Positions 11,901-20,460 of a DNA stretch of 64,000 bases are shown one piece after another; the stretch's first letter is position 1, and every line of letters starts with the position of its first letter. The notes below the pieces were generated by a model, which was given only the letters and a program-made list of their open reading frames with translations, had not been told where the DNA came from and searched no databases. Source of the stretch: Topomyia yanbarensis (lineage: Eukaryota > Arthropoda > Insecta > Diptera > Culicidae); NCBI RefSeq assembly GCF_030247195.1, contig NC_080670.1, positions 31,234,497 to 31,298,496 of the forward strand. The letters run 5' to 3'. The translations under genes and the position numbers were made by a program.

Positions 11901-14900
11901 TGCAAAGGAAACTTTGAGAGTTTCATTTAAAATATTAGGCATTTTTTATTTAACATATTCAATTTTTTCAAATTTCTCCAAAAATTTGGGGGGGGGGTTT
12001 CGTCCCCAAACCCCCCCCCCCCGCTACTACGCCACTGGCGACGGTGAAGAAGACTAAATAGAAACAAAAAACAATGAAACGACAACAAGAATTGATTTCC
12101 TCAAACAAAACAAAAACTATTTTACCGTTGCTTAATTTCCCAAATATAGAACAATAAATAATTATTATGGGTCATTGAAATACAGTCGTTACTCTGCATT
12201 CTTCAAATTTGTCCATTGCAATCATTATTTCATGCAAAGTCGTAGTATGCGACATCGACAAGTATTCAATTTCGTTCTTCAAATTTTACAACTGTAAAAA
12301 TAGTTCCACCTTTCATAAATCTTGATAATAAAACTTGCATTTGGCAAGCAGGGTGTGCACTTTTGGAGCTTCAGTTGAAAAAAAAAACAGATGTCGGTAG
12401 TACATCGTATGCGATGATTTTTTTAGAATTTTCTTCAAGCTGTAACGTCTGTTTGTATGTGCTGCAAAGTCTGTTACAAGAGAAACCGAAAATTTGGGAA
12501 AGGAATTGTACTGCCAAAATTTTTTTTAGTTACATAGGCGTCAATATTCGTCACGCCGACACACGCTGGCGCGCCGATAGGATCCAACGGCGTGACGCCG
12601 CCAACGCCGACGACCAAATATGTCGCTTACGCGGCCGCCGCTTAAAAATGCATCGGCGCACACCTCTAGTTTGCATCAAATCTCGACGTTTCATGCATTT
12701 TAATGTCATTTGGCATCAAAAATGCAAATTCGATTTTGAAATTTTCCTTCAACCCACACCCCCTTTGAACCTTTGAAGAAAAATCGTCATAAGTCAATTT
12801 TCGTTAAAAAAAAATATTCGAGATTACATCAAATTTTGACGCTTTATACATTTTGAAGTCATTTGGCATCAAAAATACCTGCTCGATTTTGAAATTTTGC
12901 CCCCTTTGAACAAAAGTCCCAAAAAGTTAATCTTCGTTAAAAATTTCGAGTTTGCTTCAAATCTCGACGTTTCATGCATTTTAAAGTCATTTGGCATCAA
13001 AAATGCAAATTCTGTATTTTTTAAAAGGAGGAGCAAAAGAAAATTTCAAAATCGAATTTGTATTTTTGATGCCAAATGACTTTACAATACATGAAACGTC
13101 GAGATTCAATGTAATCTCGAAAAAAAAAATCATTCATTTGGTCACTTTAACTACATCGGATTTGTTTTCTATTTCTGCCGCCAGCACAAAAATGCCCCAT
13201 GATTGCTGAAAATCGCGAAACTCTTCAGCCAGATGGTCACTGCACACATTCAGTGCATCCGGTGGGCGCACACATAGCACACTCATATTTGCGGGTGGTA
13301 TTTGCGGTAGGACTGGGTCTTCATTTTCCGCCATCACGCGTTGAAACCTCGTGCCAATGCCAATTCCTTCTCCTGGTTATTTCCTACCAGCGGGACTACG
13401 CACCACCAAGTTTTCAATATTGGCCATTCCTTTTGCTAATTCCGCACCCGAATATTTTTTTCTATTCGTTTCCGATTTTGCCGCGCAAAAATATCGAAAA
13501 ACATTTCACCACTTCTTACACCATGTTTCCATTTGTTCGTGTACTCTAATTCAATGGCTGTGCTGCCAGCTTTATTCTTCACATATAGTCAATACAATGC
13601 AATATTGAATCAAATAACTTTGGGTAAAGTTTAGTATCATTACAGGCTCTTTATTTGGCTCTCTACTAACTTTTGTGAGTCACTGCGGATGAATGTGAAC
13701 TTGAAATTGTGATGGAATCCGAACTTGAATCATCCTGTTCGGGTAAATTTTCCAAGTGCATGAAAACAAGCTTTCAGAATTGTCAAAAAAATGTATTTCA
13801 AGAGTGCCATGCAACGCTCTAGTCGCAGTAAGCTGTTTCAATTCCAAATAATTCAAATTTAATAGCTACCATAAATTATAACTCTAGAACTATATCACTA
13901 AAACAAATTGATGCTTTGAAATGATGAGTAGTTTTTTTTCTTCCATCTTTATATTCTCCATTATAACGACATTAGCATCTGCACAACAACAGGTTGGATA
14001 CTTCCCCGTTCGCAGAAATAATCGTCTTAGAGCGAGGGGGTTTTGGGCATTTATTTTCGCTCAATAGATTTAAATTGATTTTGTACACGAGAAACAAACA
14101 CAGCTTTTCGAACGAGATCCGGCTGTTGTGATCGACTTGAGCATCATATTAATATGTATACCGGTTATAAATACTGTAGCGGTTTGTTTAATTGATGCAA
14201 GTCTACACCTATTATTTCCGAAGTTGTTTGTTTTATTTACATTCGTGATTCGCTGGTTGGTCAGTTTTTCAGTTGGATCTCCGCTAGATGGACCATTGTT
14301 CAACTAAAAACATCTGAATGCCAAAATCTCATGGCAAATTTACTTTGACAATCAATCTGTCTATAATTAGAGATGTGAATAGATGCATTTGTACTACTAA
14401 CGTCTCTTTTTGAATTTTTTTATCATTTGTCATACGGTCCAACTAGCGAATCAAATTCGTTAGTTGAACAGAAGCTATGGCCCAACCAGTGAATCAAGAC
14501 TGTATTGATAGATAGCCCCCTAAAAACATGATTTCGGTCAAAGTAGGCTACCGGTTGATAATCTGAAAGATATCTGACGTTGAAATACACTGCACACTAA
14601 TCTATCGTATCTTTGCACTACACACGGAAGTCATTTGTTTTTCTCCAAAATTCTCGGGTAAACGAATTACTTTCCTTCAAATTGATACGCTGAAACAACT
14701 CAATATCATCGCAGCTGAACGAGACAATCAGGACCCTCGAAAAACCAGAACGACGTAACCAAGTCCTCAACCGAATGAGATGAATCAACGATATCAACAA
14801 AGCAAAATTCCGATACGAAGGAACTAGCTTGGGATTCTAACTTAATTCATCAGCTATCGCTTATTATCCGGGATCGACCGTTCGGTAAACAAAGGCATAT

Positions 14901-14986
14901 CACAATAACTCACCTTCCAGAGCAAGTATTCCAGACTGTCCACAGAGACAAATAATCGCCAAAGCCAACAGCGGCAACCCCTTCAT
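2902..14986 (-). CDS. CLIP-domain serine protease A (CLIPC type), last exon not in window
   Basis: Three exons were assembled by splice sites and phase: 14914-14986 (signal peptide, residues 1-24, donor GTGAGT), 3483-3686 (clip domain) and 2902-3423 (linker and first part of the protease domain). All junctions are phase 1. The clip domain shows six cysteines in the order C..C..C..C..CC, ending in VVCCP. The presumed activation site is L130|I131 (NKL|IVGG), with Leu at P1 as is typical of CLIPC proteases. Catalytic His177 lies in TAAHC and Asp224 in DDIALIKL. The exon ends at a clean donor (GTGAGT at 2901), and by analogy with protease C one exon of about 320 nt with the catalytic Ser should follow. 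None is visible down to position 1, so it lies outside the window or is lost. Intron 1 is 11.2 kb and full of transposons. Expected to be secreted into haemolymph. Confidence 0.8.
3838..5200 (+). repeat. AT-rich tandem array, about 130-bp units alternating in two subtypes
   Basis: The phrase 'catttggcatcaaaaat' or a near variant recurs near 3940, 4050, 4186, 4310, 4442, 4576, 4709, 4844, 4979 and 5100. Units alternate between one followed by 'acctgctcgattttgaa' and one followed by 'gcaaattcgattttgaa', so the effective period is a dimer of about 260 bp. The array resumes at 12669 after a 7.5 kb insertion. Open frames across it are low-complexity and not considered genes. Confidence 0.9.
5565..5630 (+). 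repeat. Two direct copies of a ~30-bp sequence
   Basis: A unit with core 'acgtggaatggtccacaaca' followed by 'caaaacac' occurs twice back to back. No function inferred. Confidence 0.85.
5631..6440. other. Non-coding interior of the 7.5 kb element, nothing recognised
   Basis: AT-rich sequence without recognisable coding motifs, terminal repeats or splice-flanked open frames. Confidence 0.5.
6441..6607. mobile_element. MITE with long inverted arms
   Basis: The left arm starts GAGTGCATATAAGGAGAGTG and the reverse complement of the right arm starts GAGTGTATGTAAGGAGAGTG. Both arms continue through a 'tgtcagt(g/a)(t/a)(c/t)attccaaacga' block. The whole can fold into a hairpin. The 'tgtcattccaa.cga' block resembles that in the MITEs at 16942 and 47826. 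No clean target duplication was found. Confidence 0.7.
6952..7066. mobile_element. Short MITE flanked by TTA
   Basis: The left end TGGCGTTTTCGTTTTTTC pairs with the reverse complement of the right end (TGGCATATTCGTTTTTTG), followed on both arms by a GTAGCACC-type block. The direct trinucleotide TTA stands at 6949-6951 and 7067-7069. A 3-bp TWA target is typical of PIF/Harbinger elements. Confidence 0.7.
8009..8845 (+). repeat. Imperfect repeats of a ~40-nt motif inside the nested element
   Basis: A motif with core 'ctcggtctagtccccg' followed by 'cggtgaatctagc' recurs near 8009, 8177, 8415, 8584 and 8798, spaced about 170-240 bp. A diverged sixth copy lies near 11785, on the other side of the retrotransposon remnant. 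Function unknown; they could be subterminal repeats of the element or untranslated repeats of the retrotransposon. Confidence 0.6.
8931..9078. mobile_element. hAT-like MITE with CAG-GGTTCTCAACC ends
   Basis: The left end is CAGCGGTTCTCAACC and the right end reads GGTTGAGAATCACT, an imperfect inverted match. These termini resemble a widespread hAT MITE type. Target duplications are degraded. Confidence 0.6.
9083..11130 (-). pseudogene. Decayed non-LTR retrotransposon ORF2 (R1/Jockey-like reverse transcriptase)
   Basis: Reading the minus strand downward gives, in order, PDGIPTVALKAAI near 11000 (finger motif), VTQGSILCPTLWN near 10690 (usual motif G.PQGS.LGP.LWN), LGVIIDDRLSLNNHVDY near 9780 (thumb motif) and a C-terminal tail at 9083-9421 with GEMTLYLKQLLPSHGCLRS and a FECPRFE block. 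The frame is broken by stops and frameshifts. The catalytic YADD region is not visible and appears replaced by AT-rich sequence at about 10030-10650. The element is inactive and sits in the nested hAT-like element inside intron 1 of protease A. Confidence 0.8.
12669..13126 (+). repeat. Continuation of the AT-rich tandem array, ending in an inverted unit
   Basis: Three forward units continue the array of 3838-5200. From about 13030 the unit appears reverse-complemented ('atttttgatgccaaatgac'), so the array ends in a head-to-head junction. Confidence 0.85.
13134..13337 (-). pseudogene. Retrotransposon Gag N-terminus-like fragment
   Basis: A 67-residue open frame contains RPPDALN, then LAEEFRDFQQSWGIFVLAAE, then a KSDVVK segment. 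This resembles the start of Ty3/gypsy-type Gag domains, where a proline-rich lead precedes an 'AE.W..F.Q....F..A' helix. It is cut off where the tandem array begins and nothing downstream continues it. It could also be a fragment of a domesticated Gag. It lies in intron 1 of protease A. Confidence 0.45.
13340..14240. other. Intronic stretch, nothing recognised
   Basis: No family motif, splice-flanked open frame or inverted repeat was identified in this part of intron 1 of protease A. Confidence 0.5.
14241..14502 (-). mobile_element. MITE, copy 1 (same family as 54107-54382)
   Basis: The reverse complement matches 54107-54382 over its length, including 'attttggcattcagatg' and the 'ggtccaactagcg' / 'cgaatcacgact' terminal region. 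Termini are of the type AGTCGTGATTCGCTG. Confidence 0.75.
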
Positions 14987-15199
14987 CGTATTAGGATTTC
15001 ACACTTCCAACTACCACTTCACCACTTGATTACAGATCAAAACAAAGTGAAGCTTGCTGTTTGGCGGTAATCGTTTAATCTTTTCAGCGGCAGTTAGCCT
15101 CAGCTTTGCTCAGCGTATTCTTTTCGTAATCCAATACCACAGACTGAGAGCGAGGAGACAGATTCTTAGCTGTTTTATGGGTTGAATTTAATTATTCAT

Positions 15200-15255
15200 A
15201 GGTACCTGACACCCGATCTATCCTCTCTATGATGCTGTGTCAGGTCGGGTACCAT
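15200..15255. repeat. Short hairpin-forming inverted repeat
   Basis: GGTACCTGACACCCGAT pairs with a downstream TGTCAGGTCGGGTACC across a loop of about 22 bp. It lies between the protease A first exon and the 3' end of protease B. Role unknown. Confidence 0.6.
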
Positions 15256-15406
15256 GCGAGATTTTTTGTACCTAAATTAGACATACGTTTTTAGGTTCGT
15301 GTGATTGTTTGCGGGTATCCAAGCGGGCAGTTAATGCAGTTGTTTGGCAGTATTTATGGAAGGAAAAATAAAGTGATCCATCTCGTTAATTGAAACAGTT
15401 TTTGTC

Positions 15407-15412
15407 TTTATT
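15407..15412 (-). terminator. Polyadenylation signal AATAAA for protease B
   Basis: TTTATT on the plus strand gives AATAAA on the minus strand, about 64 nt after the stop codon of protease B. Confidence 0.6.
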
Positions 15413-15475
15413 TTTTATTATCCACCCGTACAGGCAGTCATTCAAATCTGTATCAGAACTGAACGAAAGATTTCG

Positions 15476-16634
15476 TTAGTACTCCCACTCCTCCCGGTGC
15501 TGCCACTCGTCGGGCCAAACTTTCTCAACGATCCACGCGAGATAACGTGACACCCGGGTATAGATTCCGTACTCAGCCGAACCGCAGATTTTTCCGAAGG
15601 AAACCACCCCAAGCACATGATACCGACATTTGTCGTCCTCGAAAACCTGCAACGGACCACCGGAATCTCCCTGGCAAGCATCCTGACTACCCTCCAGCGA
15701 TCCCGCACAGAATTGCCGATCAACCAACCTGCTGTAGCCGGGACGGTTGTACATCTTGGCACACTTTCTGCGATCCATCGGCACGTCAAGCGATACTTTG
15801 TACAGCTCATTGGAAGGTCCCGATTCTTGAAACAAAAAATCGTTAGTTGGTGGAAAAGATCTAAATCGTCGGGCACCAACCGAGACTGGTTTTGCCCCAC
15901 CCGGTAACGGTAGCTCGTCGTATTCGCTCGGTTCGATCCGTCCCCAAGCACGCCGGTCGCACGTGAAGTGAGATGCTTACGTTACGATCCAACCGTAGCA
16001 GCGTAATATCGTTATACTTCGTCACCGGTGAGTAGTCTTCGTGAATGAACTTCTCAACGATGCGATAGTCTTGCGCATCTGGGTCGTCCAACGCGACAAC
16101 TCCAATTCGAACGACATCGAGCTTCCTGAAAAAAAATCGTGTGACTAATCCTATTTACAAGCTATGTTACCAGCCACGTCCCACTCACTCGTTGATACAG
16201 TGGGCAGCAGTCAGCACAAACTGCTCGCTAATCAGCGTTCCACCACAAAGAAACTCGTACAGATTGGGATCGCCTCTGCCAAGAAACCAATAACCCAGCG
16301 CGACCATGTGGGGGAACTCGTACTTTTGAACCTGCTTTCCACCTAGTACGTACGGGTTCTGCAGTGGGCACTGAAGGCTGTAAACCTGGCGAACGGGCGA
16401 GTCCAGGGCCAGCGTCATGATGTCGTGCGGTGTTGATACCATGTCCACGTAATCCTGACATTCTGAAAAAAAAGTATGAGTTCGTGTGTTGAAGGACCTA
16501 GAAGACTCACCACGTAGCGGATAATACTTACTAGCACTGGTTATTCGGCTAGCAATTTCATGGTCATTTAACGCTGAAGAGCAAACCAAAAGAACGGCGA
16601 GCAGGGATAATCCTAGTAAGCTGGGAAAATTCAT
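15476..16634 (-). CDS. Secreted serine protease B, CLIPC-like but lacking the clip domain
   Basis: Four exons, 323 residues: 16532-16634, 16189-16462, 15881-16125 and 15476-15825, with introns of 69, 63 and 55 bp. Residues 1-21 form a signal peptide. The catalytic triad is intact: His122 (TAAHC), Asp165 (KYNDITLLRL) and Ser262 (CQGDSGGP). Asp256 in the S1 position predicts trypsin-like specificity. The presumed activation site is Y72|V73 (NPY|VLGG), so the P1 residue is Tyr and not the usual Arg or Leu. The signal exon joins directly, at phase 1, to the exon starting KCQDY, which corresponds to KCNEY and KCKEY in proteases C and A. The clip exon found at that place in A and C is absent, and the 69-bp intron cannot hide it. 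The third intron has a weaker donor (GTTGGT), but phase and sequence support it. Confidence 0.88.
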
Positions 16635-16941
16635 CGCAGCAACCGTCGTTGTCGGTAATCAAGCTAGTAACTGAATCGTGCGAAGTATAATTCAATGCAA
16701 ATTGGAACCACCGATTGTCGTGGCTGTTGTTGACCTGTTGTTGCACCTGCACGCAAGGCATGTCTATCATCTAGGGTACGTGTTCCTGAATATGGTGAAT
16801 TAAGGAAGCATTGGAACATTGGTTTGTTTTTATTTTTTACAGTTCGCTGTGCGGCGGTCCAAAAACGCTTCAATATGTCTGGAGTATATGTCTAAAGATC
16901 AACATGCGTAACCAGGAACCTCTTTACACAATATTATTAAA

Positions 16942-17188
16942 GACGCTGAATCTGGATAAAGGCTCGCCACGTCCACCACAGAGAATCTTATCCTTATTAT
17001 TTATCTGTAAGTGTCATTCCAATCGAGCACAAGACTTGTCAAAAGCATTCAATCCGAAGGAAATCACTTCGAATCCTTCTGAAACGAGAGCCATTGACAG
17101 GTCTCGTGCTCGATTGGAATGACACTGACAGATAAATGGTAAACAAACGATTGACGTGTCGAGTCTTTATCCAGAGTGATTCAGCGTC
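16942..17188. mobile_element. MITE with GACGCTGAATC ends
   Basis: The left end reads gacgctgaatc-tggataaag and the reverse complement of the right end reads gacgctgaatcactctggataaag. The arms continue to an inverted 'tgtcattccaatcgagcac' block at 17010 and 17129. It is related to the MITE at 47826-48016. Confidence 0.8.
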
Positions 17189-17189
17189 G

Positions 17190-18290
17190 TTACAATCTAC
17201 TACGATGGGCCCTAATGCTACTCCTTCACGATTTGCCAATTTGCTACGTGCCTACGGATAGCTTTGGCCGTGCTGACGTACTCTCGTGGCTTATGAATCG
17301 TCACGAGCGACCAGATGAGAAGTTTGTAATCGCCCACCCCGTACGGGAACAAAGTATTCGGATCATTATTAACGAGTCAATACAGGCTTGCCCGCTTTCG
17401 TTTAAGGAGATCAAGAGCAGAACGAAATCAGATGACACACTACAAGAAGTCATTCGGTTTGTTAGGAGGAGGATGGCCTCCAAGGAAGCCGAATATAACC
17501 GATCGTGCAGTACGGCTATTCTATCTGCGACGTGGTGGACTGTCCATTGGGGCAGGATGTCTCATGCATGGTGAGAGATTGGTAGTGCCACCTTGTTCCA
17601 GAAGATGCGTAGTCTAGCAACTACATACGGGTCACCCAGGATTTAAACGCATGCGGTCGACGGCACGGCAGCACATGTAGTGGCCGGAGAGACGATGAGG
17701 TTGCAAAACTCGACCGAACATGTAACGAATGTGCCAGCGTAGCCAGGTCCGATCGGAAGACGAAGTCGGAAGCCTGACCAGCTCCGGAACAGCCATGACA
17801 GCGGCTGCATCTGGACTAAGCAGAGCCAATTGATGGGCAGTATTGTCTCATTCTGGTAGATTCATACTCGAAATGGACAGAAGTTCTGCGATTCCAACGG
17901 TATCACCCACCTGAAATACCAAAGGTATCAACCCACCCCCTTCAAAAGGTCCCTGCAGGGGATGCTTTTTTGCAGCATTTCTTTCCTGCTATCGTTCAAC
18001 GTCGCGTCGCAACACGTCCAATCTCCCGCTGAACATAATTTTGGTAGACCAGCGTCGACCAACTCCATCGCACAAGATTCAGAATTCCGATCAAGGAAAT
18101 CAAAGAACGGAGCTACAGATCGGAAGCGTAAGATCTGGTCTGGGTCAAGGTTTACCGTAACAATAAGTGAAGCTGGCAATCTGGAACAGTGATCGTGCCA
18201 TTAGGTTCAATGTCATGTACATCATCTGGCTGTCGTCAGATCACACTGCAACCAAATGATAACTTGACGGCACCATTGGTCCCCGGTCCA
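17190..18290 (+). pseudogene. Ty3/gypsy retrotransposon pol remnant (RNase H end and integrase)
   Basis: The plus strand, across several frames, gives RWALMLLLHDLPICY followed by FGRADVLSWL, the typical end of the gypsy RNase H domain. A zinc-finger-like region follows near 17620-17740 (H..GHPG, then CNECASVAR). Near 18020 QSPAEHNFGRPAST matches the integrase C-terminal 'SPAE.LFGR' motif. Frameshifts and stops interrupt it, so it is inactive. No LTRs were identified. Confidence 0.75.
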
Positions 18291-19399
18291 GTAGTTGATA
18301 GGTCGATATCTAGTTGAGATAGTGGGAGTCACCTCTCTGGCGCTGGTGTTTGGCCTCGTAGCGGAAATATGCCGACGTTAAATAACTAGAACTAGATGAA
18401 GAAGAAATGAGGACTCGGCAGGAAGCTATGCGTCAGGAACAAACAGCAGAAGCAGTGAAAACTCCATAAGTCCCACTGGCTGCAGATAGCTCACGGACGG
18501 AGAAGTTGTTTATCAGTAACTACAACGCGGTTCAGCGGATGCAGATCGACGTCGGAGGGCAAGTAATTGCATCGAAGCGTGCCCTGAAGCAATAGACCTT
18601 TCTCGTCCGACCTAACACCTGTTTTACTTATTTTTAATCGAAAGATTACGCATTTATAAGAACATTTCCGTAAAAATGTGATTTTTAGGAGCTATCATGA
18701 TTTTTTAATGATTTTTTTAAATTTGAAATATGCAAGAATGTTGAATATTTTTTCACCTCAGCAAGAATGGTGGGACTTAAAATGTACGTTTGGGCAGCAC
18801 TGCTTTGAATATTTTCACTTAAGTTCTTGGCAACGCGGTAAATGAAGTGCTGAATCGCAGTACAAAATTCATTAGCAATGTAAACAAACTAAAATGAACC
18901 TCTCGCTGTATGAACATTGGATGAAAATGTTTAACCTCACTTTTTTGACAGTTCGCAGAGCTTGTTTACATAGACTTGGAATTTTTTGTATTCGACCACA
19001 GTATGAGAAACTTGATTTGGTTCGCTTTTAAATGCGAATATCTTGTATTAACAAGCTCGCTAGGCTTTCATTTTTATTTGACGTCATTAGACATTAAATC
19101 CGTTAAATTTGGCATTTGGATTTTTCTTGTCCACGATTCGTTGAAGAAAGCGATTTTATTTGTTGCGATCAATTTAACTTTTGTTTTTTTTGCTGAATTA
19201 CAACGTTAGCCACGAAACATTTTGCTGATCTCTGGTAATTCCGTTGCAAATGTCCTTGAAATTATATACATCGCTTCATAGGTCCGCACCAATTGCAGCC
19301 GCTCCACCTCGCCGGAATCGAGTTAACCGATGGTCCAGCCTGCATCACACTCGGCTGTCGCTGCACCAATGGTAGCTCCCCACCAGGCATCTGGATTAA
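18291..19399. other. Intergenic sequence, nothing recognised
   Basis: A 77-codon open frame at 18976-19209 has hydrophobic stretches but no recognisable motif and no splice context. I treat the stretch as non-coding. Confidence 0.45.
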
Positions 19400-19560
19400 T
19401 TGCTCAAATCACAGCTACTGCTGGTAGTGTAGCGATCGGCTCCGTCGGTAATCCCGTTTGACATACCCTCATCGGAATGTTCAGCGGTTCCGATTCACAC
19501 GAGGGCAGGCTGCCCCGGTATCGGGCAAGGCAAACACTCCGGCAGGACCATGCTCGTGGG
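19400..19560 (+). repeat. Degenerate dispersed repeat, copy 2 (related to 1-190)
   Basis: Shares ordered blocks with the left edge of the window, including 'ggaatgttcagcg', 'ttccgattc' and 'aacactccggcaggac'. It follows the Ty3/gypsy remnant and may belong to it. Confidence 0.45.
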
Positions 19561-20460
19561 AGATCAAGCAGTTATTATCTTGTACCCAAGGCCAGGCCGA
19601 GTGTGATTCGTACCAATTACCAAATTTAGAAGTCCATATACATAGTGTACACGTGATACATTTTTTGAATGAAAATAGTATAAATGTTGGCAAAATCCTG
19701 CAGTACTAGGATCAAAGATAGAGTTTTAACACCAACTCACTGTGCTTCGGTGTTTTTTTTTTGCAAACGAACTTCAGATCTATGTTTTTATTTAGTAAAT
19801 GTTTTAATAAATATTAGTTCATTAGGAGTATGACTTATTTATATTTTGATGGCGCAGTGAAGGGGTGGTTAAAGTGCGAGTCGTATCTTGAAAATAGATC
19901 GCTTGAAAGTAGTATAAATGATTATAAAATGCGATAACATAAACTCATAATCTTTCTAATAGTTATTTAGCCATAGGTAACGAGAAAATAGATATGTTTT
20001 ATTCATGTACAACAAAAATTACTCAGCAATAATTTAATTTATTATTAATTGTTACGCGTGATTTTGTCTCCAGTGATTGGTCAACATTGGTCGCTTTTAG
20101 AATCTGGTGCTCTAAGCATAACTGTCCCATGTTAATAGCGAATCCCATAACAAATGGGACAGTATAGCGATAATACAGCTGTAACAGCGAATTTAGCATT
20201 GACATCAATATAACCAGGTGGGTTGAAAGCAGAAAGAACAATACTAGCTGGGCTGCTAGCTGTTTGTGCTACTAATAACACTTGCAGTCTGTCAAATTAA
20301 CATGATTCTATGATCTAGCTTCAATGACGATGGAATATAGTCGAATCCAAAGCCTAACCCATCAGCGCATTTGATCACGTAATGGATATTATCAACTCTG
20401 AAAGAAATACATTTCATTGTTATCTGTTTTTGAGGTTAGAACTTAGAACTTTTATACTAT
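19561..20460. other. Intergenic, AT-rich; one small hairpin
   Basis: Near 20118-20165 'actgtcccat' and 'atgggacagt' form a hairpin. Otherwise nothing was recognised. Confidence 0.45.

Larger units (their letters stand above)
7714..12037. mobile_element. 4.3 kb hAT-like element nested inside the 7.5 kb element, target duplication GCGACGGT
   Basis: The left end is CAGTGGCGTAGTAAG and the reverse complement of the right end is CAGTGGCGTAGTAGC. GCGACGGT stands directly at 7706-7713 and 12038-12045. Both subterminal regions carry long G or C runs (7739-7746, and about 11988-12022). The CAGTGGCGTAG terminus plus an 8-bp duplication fits the hAT superfamily. The cargo is a decayed non-LTR retrotransposon and a smaller hAT-like MITE, not a recognisable hAT transposase. 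Confidence 0.85.
5201..12668. mobile_element. 7.5 kb composite hAT-like element with 8-bp target duplication GTTTGCAT
   Basis: The left end begins TAGACCTGTGCGC and the reverse complement of the right end begins TAGAGGTGTGCGC. The direct 8-bp GTTTGCAT stands at 5193-5200 and at 12669-12676. Both ends are unusually GC-rich (CGCCGCCG-type). The sequence on either side is the same AT-rich tandem array, so the array was split by this insertion. An 8-bp duplication with short inverted ends is characteristic of hAT transposons. No transposase was recognised; most of the length is a second nested element at 7714-12037. Because the array is repetitive, a chance match of the 8-mer cannot be fully excluded. 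Confidence 0.75.

Noticed and set aside
18976..19209. 77-codon hydrophobic ORF as a membrane protein gene
   Set aside because: AT-rich region where such frames arise by chance; no splice context or homology recognised.
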